Shown here: positions 38,281 through 47,339 of the stretch, in pieces
Layout: each line of letters opens with the position of its first letter
Numbering within the stretch: position 1 is the first letter of the stretch
DNA from: Mangrovimicrobium sp048323675
Lineage (GTDB): Bacteria; Pseudomonadota; Gammaproteobacteria; Pseudomonadales; Halieaceae
Assembly (NCBI RefSeq): GCF_048323675.1
Contig: NZ_JBLWFK010000001.1
Coordinates: 186,001 to 250,000 of the forward strand
DNA length: 64,000 bases
Reading direction: 5' to 3'
The notes under the pieces: model-generated
Told to the model about the DNA's origin: nothing
What the model saw: only the letters and a program-made list of their open reading frames with translations
Database searches by the model: none
Made by a program: the position numbers and the translations under genes

Positions 38281-38387
38281 ACTCCCCTGGCTGGCGCAAG
38301 TGCCCGCATTGCAACAGTGGAGATTTTGGTCGCTTTGATGGACGATAACCTTCCCCGTCCAGAAATACCAATAAAGGAGAATCCCGA

Positions 38388-38756
38388 ATGATCATCAACG
38401 TCTGCTTCGGCACCAACGACCTGGAAAAGGCCGGCAAGTTCTACGATGCCATCACGGCTGAACTGGGTTGTGGCCGCACCAACACCACTGAAAAAGCCAT
38501 CTACTGGTCCAATCCCGGCGTGGGCGTCGGCTTTGCCGTCACCACGCCTTACGATGGCAATCCGGCGCGCTACGGCAATGGCGTAATGGCCACTATCGGC
38601 GCCAGGGACCGGGAGCAGGTCGACCGCATCCACGCGGCCGCCCTGGCCAACGGCGGTTCCGACGAGGGTGCCCCCGGTGAACGGGCCAATGGCTTTTACT
38701 GCGCCTACTGGCGCGACCCCGACGGTAACAAGATGAACGCGGTGGCGCTGGGCTGA
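38388..38756 (+). CDS. VOC family (glyoxalase-like) protein
   Basis: 122 residues: IINVCFGTNDLEKAGKFYDAI at the start and FYCAYWRDPDGNKMNAVALG at the end are the paired beta-alpha-beta-beta-beta modules of the VOC fold. Such single-domain proteins bind small ligands or metals; no substrate is assigned. It is preceded by AAAGGAGA. The stop is 13 bases from the convergent permease gene. Confidence 0.85.
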   Translation: MIINVCFGTNDLEKAGKFYDAITAELGCGRTNTTEKAIYWSNPGVGVGFAVTTPYDGNPARYGNGVMATIGARDREQVDRIHAAALANGGSDEGAPGERANGFYCAYWRDPDGNKMNAVALG

Positions 38757-38769
38757 GGTATCGGCGTAA

Positions 38770-40110
38770 TCAGAGGAAGGCGAACTTCAGACCGAAGATA
38801 ATCGCCACCACATACACTGCCAGTGGGCATTCGCGGGTGCGTCCGGCAATCAGGGCGGTCACCGCATAGCAGATAAAGCCGATACCGATGCCGTCGGCGA
38901 TGGAATAGGTCAGCGGCATCGCCATGGCGGTCACCAGTGCCGGGGCGCTCTCGGTGATGTCGTTCCAGTCCAGCTTTTCCAATGCCCGGGCCATCAGGCA
39001 GGCGACGAACAGCAGCGCCGCGCCGGAGGCGTAGGCGGGGATGCTCTGGGCCAGCGGGGCGATGAACAGGCAGAGGATAAACAGCGCTGCCGTGGTGATC
39101 GCGGCCAGGCCGGTACGCGCGCCGGTGGCGACCCCCGCGGCGCTCTCGATGTAACTGGTGGTGGATGAGGTGCCGAACACGGCGCCGATGGTGGTGGCGC
39201 CGGAATCTGCCAGCAGGGCCTTGCGCAGGCGCGGCAGGTGGCCCTTCTCGTCGAGCATGTTGGCCCGGGTGGCGACGCCGACCAGGGTCCCCGCGGTGTC
39301 GAAGACATCCACCAGCAGCAGGGTCAGCACCACGGTGATCATCGACCACTCGAATACGCTGCTGAGGTCCATCTGCATGAACACCGGCGCGATTGAGGGC
39401 GGCATGGAGGTGAGGCCCTTGAACTCCGCGACGCCGAATACCCAGCCCACCGCAGTCACCGCCAGCATGCCGATGACCACCGCGCCGATCATGCCGCGGT
39501 GGCTGAGCGCGGCGATCAGCACGAAGCCGAGCAGCAGCAGGATGGCCGGCGGCTCGGTGAGGTCGCCGAGGCTGACCAGGGTCGCCGGGTCGTCCACCAC
39601 CACGCCACCGCCGGCGAGCGCGATGATGGCGAGGAAGAAGCCGATGCCGGCGGAGATGCCGAGCTTCAGCGAGCGCGGTATGGCGTTGATCAGCCATTCC
39701 CGGATCGGCAACACGCTGAGGATGATGAAGATGATACCGGAGACAAATACCGCCCCCAGCGCGCTCTGCCAGCTGGTGCCCATGCCGAGCACGATGCCGA
39801 AGGTAAAGTAGGCGTTCTGGCCCATGCCGGGCGCCTGGGCGATGGGGTAGTTGGCGAGGGCGCCCATGATGAAGGAACCCACCGCCGCGGCGAGGCAGGT
39901 GGCGACGAACACCGCGCCAAAGTCCATGCCGGTCTCGGAGAGGATGGCCGGGTTCACCACCGTGATGTAGGCCATGGCCATGAAGGTGGTAAGGCCCCCG
40001 AGCAATTCCCTCTGGATGTTGGTGCCGTGTTCGGTCAGGCCGAACCAGCTATCCAGCTTGCGAGCCAGTGTGCCGTTGGGTGGGCTGACTTCCTGCGCTT
40101 CTATCGACAT
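38770..40110 (-). CDS. NCS2/AzgA-type guanine-hypoxanthine-adenine permease
   Basis: 446 residues, about 12-14 helices, of the AzgA/GhxP branch: GGLTTFMAMAYITVVNP, PGMGQNAYFTFG, DVFDTAGTLVGVATRA, and GTSSTTSYIESAAGVATGARTGL. It imports purine bases by proton symport. It is the last gene of a minus-strand operon (ABC importer, amidohydrolase, permease) and overlaps the amidohydrolase by ten bases, which ties its substrate to that enzyme. Confidence 0.9.
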   Translation of the reverse strand: MSIEAQEVSPPNGTLARKLDSWFGLTEHGTNIQRELLGGLTTFMAMAYITVVNPAILSETGMDFGAVFVATCLAAAVGSFIMGALANYPIAQAPGMGQNAYFTFGIVLGMGTSWQSALGAVFVSGIIFIILSVLPIREWLINAIPRSLKLGISAGIGFFLAIIALAGGGVVVDDPATLVSLGDLTEPPAILLLLGFVLIAALSHRGMIGAVVIGMLAVTAVGWVFGVAEFKGLTSMPPSIAPVFMQMDLSSVFEWSMITVVLTLLLVDVFDTAGTLVGVATRANMLDEKGHLPRLRKALLADSGATTIGAVFGTSSTTSYIESAAGVATGARTGLAAITTAALFILCLFIAPLAQSIPAYASGAALLFVACLMARALEKLDWNDITESAPALVTAMAMPLTYSIADGIGIGFICYAVTALIAGRTRECPLAVYVVAIIFGLKFAFL

Positions 40111-41465
40111 GCGTTCACCAGGTTGGCTGTGTGTAGTTGGGCGTCACGGAAGAGGGCGCCCTCGTCGAGCCCGAGGATAGCGCCGTCGCGCACCCGCCAT
40201 TCGCCGTTGATCATAACGTGGCGGGCGGTGATCGGCTCGCCGCAGATGACCGGCGCCCAGCGCGGCTCCCAGAGGCCGGCGAAGCGCGGCGCCTCGATAT
40301 CGTAGAGCACGATATCCGCCAGTTTGCCCGGGGCGAGTTCCCCGAGCTCATGGTAACCCAGAATGTGCGCGCCGCCGCGGGTGGCCCAGTCGGCAATCTG
40401 TTCGACGCTGGTCACATCCGGGCCGCCGACCGCGCGGTGGATCATCCAGGCCAGCAGCATCTCGGAAACCATGCTGCCGCTCTCGGCGGAAGCGGAGCCG
40501 TCCACCCCGAGGGAGACCGGCATCTTCGCTGCGTCCATCGCCGGCGCCCGGGCCACACCGGAGCCGAGTCGCGCGTTGGACGTGGGGCAGTGGGCAATGC
40601 CGGTACGGGTGGCGCGCAGCTTTTCCAGGCCCGCGTCGTCTACATGGACGAGGTGGGCGAACCAGACATCTTCCCCCAGCCAGCCGACGTCTTCCATGTA
40701 ATCGATGGCCGCCATGCCGTATTTGGCCATCGCCATTTCCTGGTCGAAGGGGACCTCGAGCAGGTGGCTGTGGCGGCGCAGGCCGTACTCGCGGGCGAAC
40801 TCCCCCAGCAGCCGCAGTTCGGTGGGAGTGGAGGCGTGGATGACCGAGGTAGGCGCCACGGCGATTTTTACCATGGCGTCAGCCGCCGGGTCGTGGCAAT
40901 CGCTCACCAGTTGCTGCATGCGCTGGATGCGCAGGTCGATGCCCTCCGGCGCCAGGCTGGCAGCGGCGCCGCCCTGCTGGTTGCCCTCGCGGGTGCCGCC
41001 GCCGCGGCACAGGACCAGGCGCATGCCGAGGTCCTTTGCCGCCTGCAGGATGGCCTGCTCGATCTCCGGGCTGGTGTCCGCGTGGTAGAGGTAGTGGTGG
41101 TCGGCGCAGGTGGTGCAGCCGCTGCGCAGCAGTTCGCTGAGGCCGACTTTGGCGGCGCTGTACATGTTCTCCGGGGTCACGTGCGGCCAGGCCTGGTAGG
41201 GCACTTCCACCAGCCAGGCGCCGAGGGCCTTGTCGATGCCCGCGGGCACGCCCTTCAGCAGGCTCTGGAAGAGGTGGTGGTGGGTATTGACCAGGCCGGG
41301 AAAGGCAACGCAGCCGCTGGCGTCAATGCGCTCGGCATCGCCAGCGGCCTGCAGGTTTGTGCCGATTTCCACGATGCGGTTGCCGGCGATGCGAATATCG
41401 CCCCGCCCGCCGGTGTACAGGAGTGCGCCGGTTATCAGTACTTCCCGGCTCGCGCTATTGCTCAA
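40101..41465 (-). CDS. 8-oxoguanine deaminase/AtzB-TrzN type amidohydrolase
   Basis: 454 residues of the amidohydrolase superfamily, subtype COG0402. Metal ligands: HxH in LVNTHHHLFQSL, His in HSHLLE, His in FAHLVHVD, and Asp in LGVDGSASAESG. The set GCTTCADHHYLYH and HCPTSNARLGSG is close to Pseudomonas 8-oxoguanine deaminase (PA0142) and to the triazine hydrolases AtzB/TrzN. A purine-like ring amine is the likely target. The start is TTG 41465, with AAGGA six bases upstream and a four-base overlap with the binding-protein gene. Confidence 0.88.
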   Translation of the reverse strand: MSNSASREVLITGALLYTGGRGDIRIAGNRIVEIGTNLQAAGDAERIDASGCVAFPGLVNTHHHLFQSLLKGVPAGIDKALGAWLVEVPYQAWPHVTPENMYSAAKVGLSELLRSGCTTCADHHYLYHADTSPEIEQAILQAAKDLGMRLVLCRGGGTREGNQQGGAAASLAPEGIDLRIQRMQQLVSDCHDPAADAMVKIAVAPTSVIHASTPTELRLLGEFAREYGLRRHSHLLEVPFDQEMAMAKYGMAAIDYMEDVGWLGEDVWFAHLVHVDDAGLEKLRATRTGIAHCPTSNARLGSGVARAPAMDAAKMPVSLGVDGSASAESGSMVSEMLLAWMIHRAVGGPDVTSVEQIADWATRGGAHILGYHELGELAPGKLADIVLYDIEAPRFAGLWEPRWAPVICGEPITARHVMINGEWRVRDGAILGLDEGALFRDAQLHTANLVNACR

Positions 41466-42469
41466 GGTGTTTCCTTTACGACAAGTTCAGGCGGCAGCAG
41501 GTCGAAGGCGATGCTGTCGCGTAATTCCACCGGCCCGTCGAGCAGGCCGAGTTGTTGCAGTTGTTCCAGTACTTTGCCCAGCCGTGCGACGTTGTACTGT
41601 CCCAGGGTTTCACCCTGGTCGGTGTTGCCATCGGTGAGGCTGTAGGCCTGCATCTGCGCCAGTATCTCACGCATCAGCGATTCCTCCTGCTGCGGGTTGC
41701 TGGCGATGATCAGTTCGAAGGCCGGCGCCGGGTCGCCGTGCATGAAATCGTCCCAGCCGCGCAGGGAGGCGCGGATAAAGCCTTTCACGACTTCCGGTTG
41801 TTCGGCGATCATCTTCGCGTTGGTATAGACGTGGCGGTAGGGGTCGAAGCCGGACTCCGACAGCGGGATTACCCCGGGCTCGATACCCTTGCGCCGCACG
41901 ATCACCGGTTCGTTGGTGAGGAAGCACTGCTGCACGAACTGCTTGTCGGTCATGTAGCGGGCGAGGCTCCAGTCCATGGGCAGGACGTGAATGTCGAGGT
42001 GCATCGCCTTTTCGAGAAAGTCGACATAGACCAGCCCGGGATTGAACATCACCTCGCGGCCATCGAGGTCCTCGAGGGTCTTGATACCGGATTCGGGGTG
42101 GAACAGGACGCACTGCGGATCGTGCTGGAAATAGGGGAAAAGGCTGACCAGCGGGATGCCCCGGGAGCGGTAGATGAACATGGTTTCTATCGCGCCCACG
42201 GAAAACTGTACCCGGTTGCTGGCGACCAGTTGGGGAATCGCGCTGACATTGGCGCCGGGGCGGATTTCCACGTCCAGCCCCTCCTCGGCGTAGTAGCCCC
42301 TGGCCAGTGCCTGGTAAAAGCCGCCGTGCTCGGGCTGCGCGTACCAGTCGGTCTGCAGCACCACTTTCACCGGTGCGTCGCCGTTGTCGGTGCTGGTCCC
42401 GGGCGCGTCCCCGCCGCAGGCGGTCAGGCACAGTCCGGCGAAAAGCAGTGTTCCCAGTGTACGGAGCAT
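41462..42469 (-). CDS. ABC transporter substrate-binding lipoprotein (NMT1/THI5-like)
   Basis: 335 residues. A lipoprotein signal ends in LCLTACGG (Cys about residue 18), followed by VKVVLQTDWYAQPEHGGFYQALARGYY and GANVSAIPQLVASNRVQFSVGA, typical of the NMT1/THI5 (ThiY/SsuA) fold that binds pyrimidines, riboflavin or sulfonates. The neighbours favour a nucleobase-like ligand. ATG 42469 overlaps the permease stop by one base (TAATG). Confidence 0.9.
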   Translation of the reverse strand: MLRTLGTLLFAGLCLTACGGDAPGTSTDNGDAPVKVVLQTDWYAQPEHGGFYQALARGYYAEEGLDVEIRPGANVSAIPQLVASNRVQFSVGAIETMFIYRSRGIPLVSLFPYFQHDPQCVLFHPESGIKTLEDLDGREVMFNPGLVYVDFLEKAMHLDIHVLPMDWSLARYMTDKQFVQQCFLTNEPVIVRRKGIEPGVIPLSESGFDPYRHVYTNAKMIAEQPEVVKGFIRASLRGWDDFMHGDPAPAFELIIASNPQQEESLMREILAQMQAYSLTDGNTDQGETLGQYNVARLGKVLEQLQQLGLLDGPVELRDSIAFDLLPPELVVKETP

Positions 42470-43272
42470 TAGCGTCCCTCTTCCTGATAGGCGTCGTGCC
42501 AGCGGTGCAGTGCCCACCAGCTCAGTATATTGACCAGCCCGACGAAGGCGAAGCCGATGGCGCAGGCGGTAAAGGCTGCGGCGAACAGGGCGGGCACCTT
42601 CAGCTGCGAACTGAAAATCACCACTACGAAACCGAGGCCGGCGTCGGAGCCGGAACCCATGCCGGCCACGGTGTCGCCGTAGAGGGCGCCGATCGGGGTC
42701 AGCGCCGCGGCGATCTTCAGGCCGGTGAAAAAGTAGGGCAGTGCCGCGGGGATGCGCAGGTGCAGCATCTCCTGCCAGCGCGAGGCGGAGTACACCCGGA
42801 ACAGGTCCACCAGCCCGCGGTCCGTGGAGCGCAGGCCCATGGTGGTGTTGGCGACAATCGGGAAAAAGCAGATCAGGAAGGTGATTACGGTGATGCTGCC
42901 GAGGCCCTGGCCGAACCAGATGATGATGATCGGCGCCAGCACGATGACCGGGGTCATCTTGAGAATCAGGATGTAGGGGTAGATGCCCTTGTAGGCGATA
43001 TTGCTGAAGGCCAGCAGCACCGAGAGCACCACGCCGCCGACTACCGAGGTGAAAAAGCCCAGCACACAGGCCCAGGCGGTCTGCAGCAGCCCGGACCAGA
43101 GGGTGGGCGCCTCGTGAATACCCTCCTCGACGATGCGGTGGGGCAAGGGCAGCTGGTACTCGGGAATGTTGAACAGCTCGATGGCGGCGTACCACGCGGC
43201 GACAAACAGCAGGCCAACCACCAGCGGCCAACCGATGTTACCGGCGAGCGCGCTGGCGCGTGACAGTTTCAT
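42469..43272 (-). CDS. ABC transporter permease (SsuC/ThiX-like)
   Basis: 267 residues with six helices and the BPD_transp_1 coupling region (DLFRVYSASRWQEMLHLRIPAALPYFFTGLKIAAALTPIGALYGDTV). Works with the binding protein and the ATPase on either side to bring the ligand across the inner membrane. A four-base overlap with the ATPase gene supports coupled translation. Confidence 0.92.
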   Translation of the reverse strand: MKLSRASALAGNIGWPLVVGLLFVAAWYAAIELFNIPEYQLPLPHRIVEEGIHEAPTLWSGLLQTAWACVLGFFTSVVGGVVLSVLLAFSNIAYKGIYPYILILKMTPVIVLAPIIIIWFGQGLGSITVITFLICFFPIVANTTMGLRSTDRGLVDLFRVYSASRWQEMLHLRIPAALPYFFTGLKIAAALTPIGALYGDTVAGMGSGSDAGLGFVVVIFSSQLKVPALFAAAFTACAIGFAFVGLVNILSWWALHRWHDAYQEEGR

Positions 43273-44066
43273 GCGGCGCCCTCCACGCTGTGCAGGCTGC
43301 GGGTGACTTCCGCCAGGTGCTGGTGATAGCGCTCCTCGGCGCGCAGGCTGGCGGTGCGAGGGTAGGGCAGGTCGATATCGATCATTTTGTGCACCCGGCC
43401 CGGGTTGGCGGACAGCACCATTACTTGCGACGCCAGGAACACGGCCTCCGCGACCGAGTGGGTGACGAATACCCCGGTCCAGCGCTGCAGTTCGCGCAGT
43501 CGCAAAAGTTCTTCATTGAGGGTGTCGCGGGTCATCTCATCGAGCGCGCCAAAAGGTTCATCGAGCAGCAGCAACTCCGGTTGCCGGGCCAGAGCCCGGG
43601 CGATGGAGACGCGCATTTTCATGCCGCCGGACAGCTCCCGCGGATAGCGGCCGGTGGCGTCGCCGAGGCCGACCAGTTGCAGCATTTCCGCGGCCCGGCG
43701 TTCGCGCTGGGGGCGCGGTACCCCGGCCAGCCTCAGGGGCAGTGCGACGTTGGCGGTGATGTCGAGCCAGGGCAGCAGGTTGGCGTCCTGGAAGACGAAG
43801 CCGAGCTTGTCCTCGGCCGCAGCCGGAGCGCCACCGCCGACGGTAAGCTTGCCGCCGCTGGGTTCGATCAGTCCCGCGATCAGTTTGAGTAAGGTGGATT
43901 TGCCACAGCCACTGGGTCCGATCAGGGCGAGGAACTCCCCGCGGGCCAGTGAAAGGTTGATGTCCTGCAGCACCGGTAGCCCCGGAGTGAATGCCTTGCC
44001 GAGTTCCTGAGCGAAAATCAGCGGGCGTCGTGCGTCTGGTGATTCTCTATCGATGGTGTCGCCCAT
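43269..44066 (-). CDS. ABC transporter ATP-binding protein
   Basis: 265 residues with Walker A GPSGCGKST, Q-loop FVFQDANLLPW, signature LSGGMKMR, Walker B LLLLDEPFGALDE and switch His in FVTHSVAEA. This is the SsuB/TauB/ThiZ branch. ATG 44066 has GGGTGG just upstream. It is the first gene after the terminator of the outer-membrane receptor, so the operon either has its own weak promoter or depends on read-through. Confidence 0.93.
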   Translation of the reverse strand: MGDTIDRESPDARRPLIFAQELGKAFTPGLPVLQDINLSLARGEFLALIGPSGCGKSTLLKLIAGLIEPSGGKLTVGGGAPAAAEDKLGFVFQDANLLPWLDITANVALPLRLAGVPRPQRERRAAEMLQLVGLGDATGRYPRELSGGMKMRVSIARALARQPELLLLDEPFGALDEMTRDTLNEELLRLRELQRWTGVFVTHSVAEAVFLASQVMVLSANPGRVHKMIDIDLPYPRTASLRAEERYHQHLAEVTRSLHSVEGAA

Positions 44067-44089
44067 GACCACCCTGTTTTTGAAGCTGG

Positions 44090-44119
44090 AAAAAAAGGAG
44101 CAGCGGCGAACCGCTGCTC
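44090..44119 (-). terminator. Intrinsic terminator with UUCG tetraloop
   Basis: On the minus strand GAGCAGCGG (44111-44119) and CCGCTGCTC (44098-44106) form a perfect nine-base-pair stem closed by TTCG, followed by C and seven T residues (44090-44096). It stands 29 bases after the receptor stop and 24 bases before the ABC ATPase start. Confidence 0.92.
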
Positions 44120-44148
44120 TAATGCTCTGGCTGACGCCAGTTTCACAC

Positions 44149-46656
44149 CTAGAACTTGTAAGCGATTTCCGCTGACCAGTTGAAAGGCAGTTCCGGCAGC
44201 ACTGCGTTGTTGCCGTAGAGGCTCGGGAAGTTGCCGCGGTAGTAGTCCTCGTCGAGGATGTTGTTGAGGAACACACCGAAGCGGAACTTGTCGGTGTCGT
44301 AGACCACCGAGCCATTCAACAGGTAGTAATCCGGCAGTTCGATGCCGCCCAGTACCGAGGAGGCCACCGAGTCGACGTAGGTCAGGCTAAGGTTGGTCTT
44401 GACCTGCTCGAGCAACTTGTAGCTGGCGGAGAGACTCCAGGTCACTTCCGGGATACCACCGCGCAGGGGTTCGTTGCCGACATAGATATTGCCGCCGATG
44501 ATGCCGCCGAACAGGCTGGAAGGGTCGATCTGCGGCATGTCAGCTGCGCCGATGTAGCTGAAGGTCACGCCGCCGGGGGTGGTTACCCGGGTCTCCTGGT
44601 TGGAGTAGGTGCCGATCAGGGAAAGCTTGTCGAAGGGCACATAGCGCATTTCCAGTTCATAACCTTCGGACTTGATCGCCTGGTTGGATACCGGGTTCTG
44701 CGAGCTGAAGGAGATACGCTCCTGGTCGTAGTAAGCGCCGGCAAGGAACAGGCGGCCGTCCAGCAGGCTGGCCTTCAGGCCGATTTCGGTCAACTCGGAA
44801 TCGCCGAGGAAGGTCTTGTCGTAGATGTTCTGGGTGTCGAGCTCACCCGCGGCGCCGGAGACGATGGTCTGCTGTTCCGCCATGGTGACGTAGGGGGTGA
44901 ACATCTCGGCGATGGTGTAGGAAACACTCGCCGTCCAGGTGAAGCCGTCATCCGAGTTGGATGCGGTGTACTCGCCATTCGGGTCGAAGGTTTGCAGGAC
45001 TACGGGGCCGTCGCCATCGCCGCTCTCGCCCTCGGCGTCGACGTAGTCGTAACGTGCGCCGAGCAGGATGTCGAAGTCGCCGATGCCGATATCCGCCAGA
45101 GCCGCGAGGCCGTACTGGGTGTACTGGGAATCCCAGTAGTTACTCCAGGTCTCGGCGCCGGCGGGAGCGCGGCTGGGCGGCAACTGTGCCGACAGCGCGT
45201 TGAAGCCCTCGGTCAGGTCAACCCGGTCGAAAATCTCGTCGGAGAAGTCGTTGGCGTAGAACGCGTCGGTGTAACGAATGGAGGGAGACAGCTGCAGGCC
45301 GGTGGTCCAGTTCTTGCCTTCAAAGTCCTTGGCAAAAATCAGCTGGTCCTCGACTACCCAGGCGTCGGCGATCTTGGTGAAACCGTAGCTGTCGACGTTG
45401 GTGTATTCCTGCGCGTCGTAAAACAGCTTGTTGGTCATCGTCCAGCCACTGCCGAAGTCGTGGATGATGTCGAAGTAGAAAGTGGTGGTTTCGGTGTCGT
45501 ACTCGTCGAGCTTGCCGATCAGCACTTCGTTGCCGCTGAGCTTGGTGGTGCCGACGGTAGACGCGTTCGCTTCCAGGCCCAGTTGGTCGACCAGGTCCTG
45601 GGTCAGGGTGCTGGGGTCAAGCGGTGCGAAGTTGTCCTGGAAGCAGAATACGGAAATGCCGGTGAAGCAGCTGGTGGTACCCTCGGTGAAGGGTTCGCCA
45701 GTGGAAACCAGCCCGGCGAGGGTGCTTTCCCAGGCGTCGATTTCCCAGCCCTGGATCAGGCCGTTGCCGTTGCCGAACTCGCTGTCGATATTCACGCCAG
45801 GCTGCCCGGTGATGTAGGTGCCGTGGTCGATCAGGTCCTGGGTCACACGGTTCCAGCCACCGTTCTCGAAACCGCGCCAGTCCTGGTACATGCCGCCGAA
45901 CTCGATCCGGGTAGAACTGCTGAGGTCCTTGTTGAACGAAGCCTGCAGCAGGGTCTGTTCGGTGTAGTCGTTGTTGTAGTAGCTGTCGGAGTTGTTGATC
46001 TCGCCGTAGAGGTAGTAACCGGCATTGTCGCCGAGGAATTCGGCCGGACCGCCGAGCTCCGCGGAAAAAATGTTCTTGTCCCAGCTACCGGTTTCGTAGG
46101 TAATCTGGCCGGTGGATTCCTCCATGTACTGGCCGGTGCTGGCGCGCGCGGACTTCGGAATGAAGTTCAGGGCGCCGCCCACCTTGCTGGGGCCGGAGAT
46201 CGGTGACATCGGGCCGCGAATCACGTCGATGCGGTCGGAGGCGCCGATCGGCGTCGGGTAGTTGCCCTCGTTGTTCAGGCGCTTGACCCCGCGGAAGTAG
46301 TTTTCCGCCGCGCTACCGCGGATATCCAGCGATCCCGCCACACCGAAGAAGGAGGTAGTGAAGGTGCCGGGCACGAAGTTGACGATGTCGTTGATGCCCT
46401 TGGCATTGAACTGTTCGAGGAACTCAGAGCTGATGGAGCTCACGGAACGCGGCGTCTCCAGTACGGTTTTCCCGAAACCGAAGACGGAGTCGACCGGCTC
46501 GGACTGGAGGATGCCGAGGTCGTCGTTCACCTCCTCTTCAGCGACGAAGGTGTCCAGTTCGACAACGTCCTCGTCACCCGTGGTTTCCTGGGCCATCAGC
46601 GATGCGGAGTACATCGCAATCGCGCTGGCCAGAACAGTCACGCAAAATCTCTCCAT
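44149..46656 (-). CDS. TonB-dependent receptor of the nitrogen-scavenging cluster
   Basis: 835 residues from ATG 46656 (GGGGAGA upstream). Signal peptide to MAQ, an acidic N-terminal extension (EDVVELDTFVAEEEVNDD) that contains the likely TonB box, plug domain with VLETPRSVSSISSEFLEQF, SLDIRGSAAENYFRGVKRL and DRIDVIRGPMSPISGPSKVGG, and a barrel ending in FNWSAEIAYKF. It is a siderophore-receptor-like type unrelated to the two receptors at 12-17 kb. Its sigma-54 promoter and its place beside the ABC importer suggest uptake of an N-rich organic compound rather than iron. Confidence 0.92.
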   Translation of the reverse strand: MERFCVTVLASAIAMYSASLMAQETTGDEDVVELDTFVAEEEVNDDLGILQSEPVDSVFGFGKTVLETPRSVSSISSEFLEQFNAKGINDIVNFVPGTFTTSFFGVAGSLDIRGSAAENYFRGVKRLNNEGNYPTPIGASDRIDVIRGPMSPISGPSKVGGALNFIPKSARASTGQYMEESTGQITYETGSWDKNIFSAELGGPAEFLGDNAGYYLYGEINNSDSYYNNDYTEQTLLQASFNKDLSSSTRIEFGGMYQDWRGFENGGWNRVTQDLIDHGTYITGQPGVNIDSEFGNGNGLIQGWEIDAWESTLAGLVSTGEPFTEGTTSCFTGISVFCFQDNFAPLDPSTLTQDLVDQLGLEANASTVGTTKLSGNEVLIGKLDEYDTETTTFYFDIIHDFGSGWTMTNKLFYDAQEYTNVDSYGFTKIADAWVVEDQLIFAKDFEGKNWTTGLQLSPSIRYTDAFYANDFSDEIFDRVDLTEGFNALSAQLPPSRAPAGAETWSNYWDSQYTQYGLAALADIGIGDFDILLGARYDYVDAEGESGDGDGPVVLQTFDPNGEYTASNSDDGFTWTASVSYTIAEMFTPYVTMAEQQTIVSGAAGELDTQNIYDKTFLGDSELTEIGLKASLLDGRLFLAGAYYDQERISFSSQNPVSNQAIKSEGYELEMRYVPFDKLSLIGTYSNQETRVTTPGGVTFSYIGAADMPQIDPSSLFGGIIGGNIYVGNEPLRGGIPEVTWSLSASYKLLEQVKTNLSLTYVDSVASSVLGGIELPDYYLLNGSVVYDTDKFRFGVFLNNILDEDYYRGNFPSLYGNNAVLPELPFNWSAEIAYKF

Positions 46657-46755
46657 GGAATTACTCTCCCCTATGGCTGGCAAGCGCCAGCTCCGCGGTT
46701 GAAATCAGGTAGTAAGATGCCGGAATCTCTGCAGTGCCCGGTCGCAGTGGGTAAA

Positions 46756-46771
46756 TGCAAGCGTTGTGCCA
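46756..46771 (-). promoter_or_regulatory. Sigma-54 promoter of the cluster TBDR
   Basis: TGGCAC-AACGC-TTGCA read on the minus strand. GG and GC are 12 bases apart, as required for RpoN. The predicted start is near 46745, giving a leader of about 90 bases. The match to TGGCACG-N4-TTGCW has one mismatch. Confidence 0.82.
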
Positions 46772-46856
46772 AAAGCTGACTAACAGGTCAAAAATAGAAA
46801 TTGTGTGCAGAATGCCGGATTTACCCGCTGCCAGGGCGCACTGATTCGGTAGTCGT

Positions 46857-46893
46857 GCACCCGCTGCGTGCTTGTCCCGCACCATGATTGTGC
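46857..46893. promoter_or_regulatory. Two tandem NtrC-like boxes
   Basis: GCACC-N5-CGTGC at 46857-46871 and GCACC-N5-TGTGC at 46879-46893 each differ from GCACC-N5-GGTGC by one base. Their centres are 22 bases apart and about 120 and 140 bases upstream of the predicted sigma-54 start, close to the arrangement at E. coli glnA. A weaker third site (GCACT-N5-GGTAG) is at 46838-46852. Confidence 0.68.
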
Positions 46894-46895
46894 GA

Positions 46896-47291
46896 TCAGG
46901 CGTCGGCAGGTGCAGCTGCCAGTGCCTCTATCTCCACGAGGAATTCGGGCCGGGTAAAGCCGCCCACGACCAGCAGGGTCGATGCAATTTCCCGGCCACC
47001 CAGGCGCCGGTCGCGCACTGCCATGTAGGCGGGGAAGTGCTCGCGCGCGGTGACGTATGCCCGCAAGTGGACCAGATGGTCAAGTTCCAGTCCGGCGCCG
47101 GCGAGGATTGCTTCGATGGCATCAAAACAGAGTTCCGCCTGCGCCTCGCAGTCCTGGGGGATGGCACCGTTCTTGCTAATTCCCAGCTGTCCGGAGGTCA
47201 TCACCAGGCGTGATCGAGCCTCGATCCCGATGCCGTGGGCGTAATTGCCGAAGGGCGGATGGATGCCTGGCGGGTTGGCGATTCGTTGCAT
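46896..47291 (-). CDS. RidA family protein
   Basis: 131 residues of the YjgF/YER057c/UK114 fold: QRIANPPGIHPPFGNYAHGIGIEA, VMTSGQLGISKNGAIP and RPEFLVEIEALAA. RidA proteins hydrolyse reactive enamines/imines; cluster-bound members often assist ring-opening steps. The canonical catalytic Arg near the C-terminal strand is not obvious (the segment reads VGGFTRPEFLVEIEA), so it may belong to an Rid2-7 subgroup. ATG 47291 is 48 bases from the divergent creatininase-family gene. Confidence 0.85.
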   Translation of the reverse strand: MQRIANPPGIHPPFGNYAHGIGIEARSRLVMTSGQLGISKNGAIPQDCEAQAELCFDAIEAILAGAGLELDHLVHLRAYVTAREHFPAYMAVRDRRLGGREIASTLLVVGGFTRPEFLVEIEALAAAPADA

Positions 47292-47339
47292 TGAAAAATC
47301 CCCGGGGAAATGAATTGAAAATTGGAGCAATTGGTAAAT

